From the NCBI GenBank assembly GCA_937896705.1, contig CALBOC010000378.1, positions 1 to 6,137 of the forward strand: 6,137 nt of DNA, given 5' to 3'. The notes beneath the pieces are model-generated. The model searched no databases. It saw only the letters and a program-made list of their open reading frames with translations, and was not told where the DNA came from. Origin of the DNA: an uncultured Micrococcaceae bacterium (lineage in GTDB: Bacteria; Actinomycetota; Actinomycetes; Actinomycetales; Micrococcaceae). Made by a program: the position numbers and the translations under genes. The stretch's first letter is position 1. Every line of letters begins with the position of its first letter. Of this stretch, positions 5,556 through 6,137 are shown in pieces.

Positions 5556-5936
5556 TTACCACGCTAATGCTTGTGCACGTCGGCGAATTTCCGTCTTCTT
5601 GCCGGCGTGCAGCGCATCAATAGGCCGGCCAGGCAGAGAGTCGTCTTCGGTAAAAAGCCAGCGGATAATTTCGGCCTCGCTGAAGCCTGCATCTTCAAGG
5701 ACCGTGATCGTGCCACGGAGTGATTTCAGCACGCCGGTGTCAGTGAGAAACTCGGCTGGCACATACCGAACGTTCCGCTCCCCCAGTCGGACGTCAATTA
5801 GTTGCCGTTCCTTAATCATTTTGTGAACGCGGGTCACAACAACATTAAGACGCTCTGCGATATCAGGCAGAGTCAGCCAGGTTCCTACAAGTGTTTCTAA
5901 GTCAGGTATTTGAGTCACACCCCAAGCGTATCGCAC
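5556..5936 (-). CDS. Rv2175c-like DNA-binding protein
   Basis: A 126-residue protein closely matching the pattern of M. tuberculosis Rv2175c. A winged helix-turn-helix (about 20-63) begins WLTLPDIAERLNV. The family C-terminal domain follows: VLKSLRGTITVLEDAGFSEA (69-88), IIRWLFTEDDSL (90-101), RPIDALHAG (104-112) and RRRAQALAW at the end. Rv2175c binds DNA and is a substrate of the Ser/Thr kinase PknL, encoded next to it. The kinase is known to phosphorylate an N-terminal Thr in the mycobacterial protein, within a tail that is much shorter here. Start choice is uncertain: GTG at 5936 gives 126 residues, and GTG at 5918 gives 120 residues. Neither has a ribosome binding site, and a TACGCT hexamer (5930-5925) sits 6 bases before the shorter start, suggesting a leaderless transcript. 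No terminator is visible in the 5-base gap to the convergent synthase gene. Confidence 0.9.
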   Translation of the reverse strand: MRYAWGVTQIPDLETLVGTWLTLPDIAERLNVVVTRVHKMIKERQLIDVRLGERNVRYVPAEFLTDTGVLKSLRGTITVLEDAGFSEAEIIRWLFTEDDSLPGRPIDALHAGKKTEIRRRAQALAW

Positions 5937-6012
5937 GTATTCGCTATTTTGCGATTGATTCGCGGCGTCTCAGGCCGATTGAGATCAAATAGGACCGGAT
6001 AGATCTCGTCCA

Positions 6013-6042
6013 TTAACTTTTGTCCCAGCCGTGATATATATT
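6013..6042 (+). promoter_or_regulatory. Candidate promoter for the gene beyond the right edge
   Basis: TTAACT (6013-6018) and TATATT (6037-6042) are separated by 18 bases. A second option, TTGATC (6058-6063) and TAGTTT (6080-6085) with a 16-base spacer, lies just downstream. Both were picked by eye and are moderate matches. Bases 5937-6137 contain no gene that I can support. Confidence 0.3.
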
Positions 6043-6130
6043 CGCTTATGTAACAATTTGATCACGTTCACCTCGATGCTAGTTTGTCACACAGTGCACA
6101 AGAACTTCCCCTGGCTCGGGTGCCTGACGC

Positions 6131-6137
6131 AAAGAGG
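6131..6137 (+). promoter_or_regulatory. Possible ribosome binding site at the right edge
   Basis: The window ends in AAAGAGG, which would fit a start codon within about 5-10 bases past the edge. By synteny with M. tuberculosis (Rv2175c next to pknL) the gene could encode a PknL-type Ser/Thr kinase, but nothing of it is visible here. Confidence 0.3.

Noticed and set aside
5981..6007. GAGATC/GATCTC inverted repeat in the right-hand intergenic region
   Set aside because: Only 6 bp of stem with a 15-base loop and no T-run; too weak to call a terminator or operator.
3077..6096. 13-base near-identical motif TTGTCACAC(G/A)GTG at 3077-3089 and 6084-6096, both upstream of genes
   Set aside because: Matches of this length with one mismatch are expected several times by chance in 6 kb, and the motif fits no regulator I can name at either site.

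Overview
The window comes from the chromosome of an actinobacterium, most likely a moderate-GC member of the Micrococcales (Micrococcaceae-like). The evidence is the gene set and order: an mraZ start with actinobacterial-style GTGGRG operators, a large lipoprotein, a DUF3040 membrane protein, a dinB polymerase, a polyprenyl diphosphate synthase of the IdsA2 kind and an Rv2175c-type DNA-binding protein. The same families sit around Rv2166c-Rv2176 of Mycobacterium tuberculosis. There is no sign of a mobile element, CRISPR array, tRNA or rRNA; the region is vertically inherited core genome.

Layout. Bases 1-6 are the first two codons (Met-Phe) of mraZ, reading leftwards out of the window, with its ribosome binding site at 16-20. 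Bases 7-490 form a long divergent control region. It holds a three-copy MraZ operator (73-98), a perfect TATAAT pointing at mraZ (253-258), a 9-bp-period repeat (262-285), a second two-copy MraZ-type box on the opposite strand (341-356) and a strong hairpin (360-385). From 491 to 2524 runs a 677-residue lipoprotein with three internal repeats and a C-terminal membrane segment. A bidirectional terminator (2546-2571) separates it from a convergent pair on the minus strand, dinB (4388-3108) followed by the DUF3040 gene (2986-2606). The divergent polyprenyl synthase gene (4474-5550) ends 5 bp from the convergent Rv2175c-like gene (5936-5556). The last 200 bases are a promoter region for a rightward gene starting just beyond the edge, perhaps pknL by synteny.

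How the parts fit. The locus joins the start of the division/cell-wall cluster (mraZ is normally the first gene of the dcw operon) to envelope functions: an exported lipoprotein, a small membrane protein and an isoprenoid synthase that could feed quinone, carotenoid or lipid-carrier pathways. dinB adds translesion synthesis; its start looks leaderless. The most notable observations are the second MraZ-type box facing the lipoprotein gene and the triple-repeat, doubly anchored architecture of that lipoprotein. No clearly new multi-gene system is visible.
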